Shown here: in pieces, positions 33,759-33,779 of the stretch
Layout of the letters: each line of letters starts with the position of its first letter
Position numbering within the stretch: the first letter of the stretch is position 1
DNA from: Pseudomonadota bacterium
GTDB lineage: Bacteria; Pseudomonadota; Gammaproteobacteria; Burkholderiales; Burkholderiaceae_C
Direction: 5' to 3'
Assembly (NCBI GenBank): GCA_018241405.1
Contig: JAFEDY010000038.1
Location: 1 to 33,779, forward strand
DNA length: 33,779 nucleotides
Program-made: the position numbers and the translations under genes
Notes under the pieces: model-generated
What the model saw: the letters and a program-made list of their open reading frames with translations, nothing else
Told to the model about the DNA's origin: nothing
The model's database searches: none

Positions 33759-33779
33759 CCCGTCCTGTCCAGCGTTGAC

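Noticed and set aside
30469..33779. A CRISPR array near the cas genes
   Set aside because: No regularly spaced repeats of about 30 bases are present; in type I-C loci the array usually follows cas1-cas2, beyond this window.
33756..33779. Named insertion sequence end after cas8c
   Set aside because: Only 24 bases are visible; TGA at the edge fits several IS families but no identity can be supported.

Overview
The window is high-GC chromosomal DNA of a betaproteobacterium, most likely a member of the Comamonadaceae (Acidovorax/Alicycliphilus/Diaphorobacter-like). That placement rests on the liv transport operon with catabolic hydrolases, the omega-aminotransferase/mmsA pair, the codon use, and short AAGCGCT-containing palindromes of a kind I remember from this family. 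The genus is inference. No rRNA, tRNA, complete insertion sequence or CRISPR array is visible. About 31 protein genes are supported, and no gene-free stretch exceeds 300 bases.

Region 1 (1-7847): a tightly coupled minus-strand operon livK-livH-livM-livG-livF, then an M20-family N-carbamoyl-amino-acid-type amidohydrolase and an MlrC-like M81 metallopeptidase cut by the window edge. A divergent GntR/FCD regulator precedes it. The layout suggests import and hydrolysis of an amide or ureido compound. Region 2 (7865-11907): a bidirectional terminator, then an omega-amino-acid:pyruvate aminotransferase and a methylmalonate/malonate-semialdehyde dehydrogenase (a beta-alanine-type route to acetyl-CoA or propionyl-CoA), with a divergent LysR regulator. 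Region 3 (11930-19544): an orphan FlgB/FlgC-like mini-protein, then an envelope cluster: SPFH/SHOCT protein, double-DUF4178 zinc-ribbon membrane protein, DUF350 membrane protein, membrane-embedded spermidine-synthase-like enzyme and a Tat-type FAD amine-oxidase-like lipoprotein. A lower-GC DUF3800 gene sits inside this cluster. Region 4 (19478-22577): a cation P-type ATPase, overlapping the previous gene tail to tail, and a divergent hemerythrin-like protein.

Region 5 (22584-30468) is the most interesting. It is a transmembrane redox module: cytochrome b561, three small PepSY proteins, a DUF2271 protein with a DGVTGAS flavinylation-type motif, a PepSY/flavodoxin/ferredoxin-reductase fusion and the flavin transferase ApbE. 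Next to it is a divergent PepSY-response regulator-histidine kinase operon. Two promoter regions, about 5 kb apart, carry the same array of four hexamers at exact 11-bp spacing, each 11 nt from a -10-like hexamer. The first array has such a hexamer on both sides. These are strong candidates for binding sites of the adjacent OmpR-type regulator, and they tie a small secreted protein of unknown function into the regulon.

Region 6 (30571-33779): the start of a type I-C CRISPR-cas operon, cas3-cas5c-cas8c. cas8c stops after 83 codons, and the sequence after the stop does not look like cas8c, so the gene may be broken in this genome.
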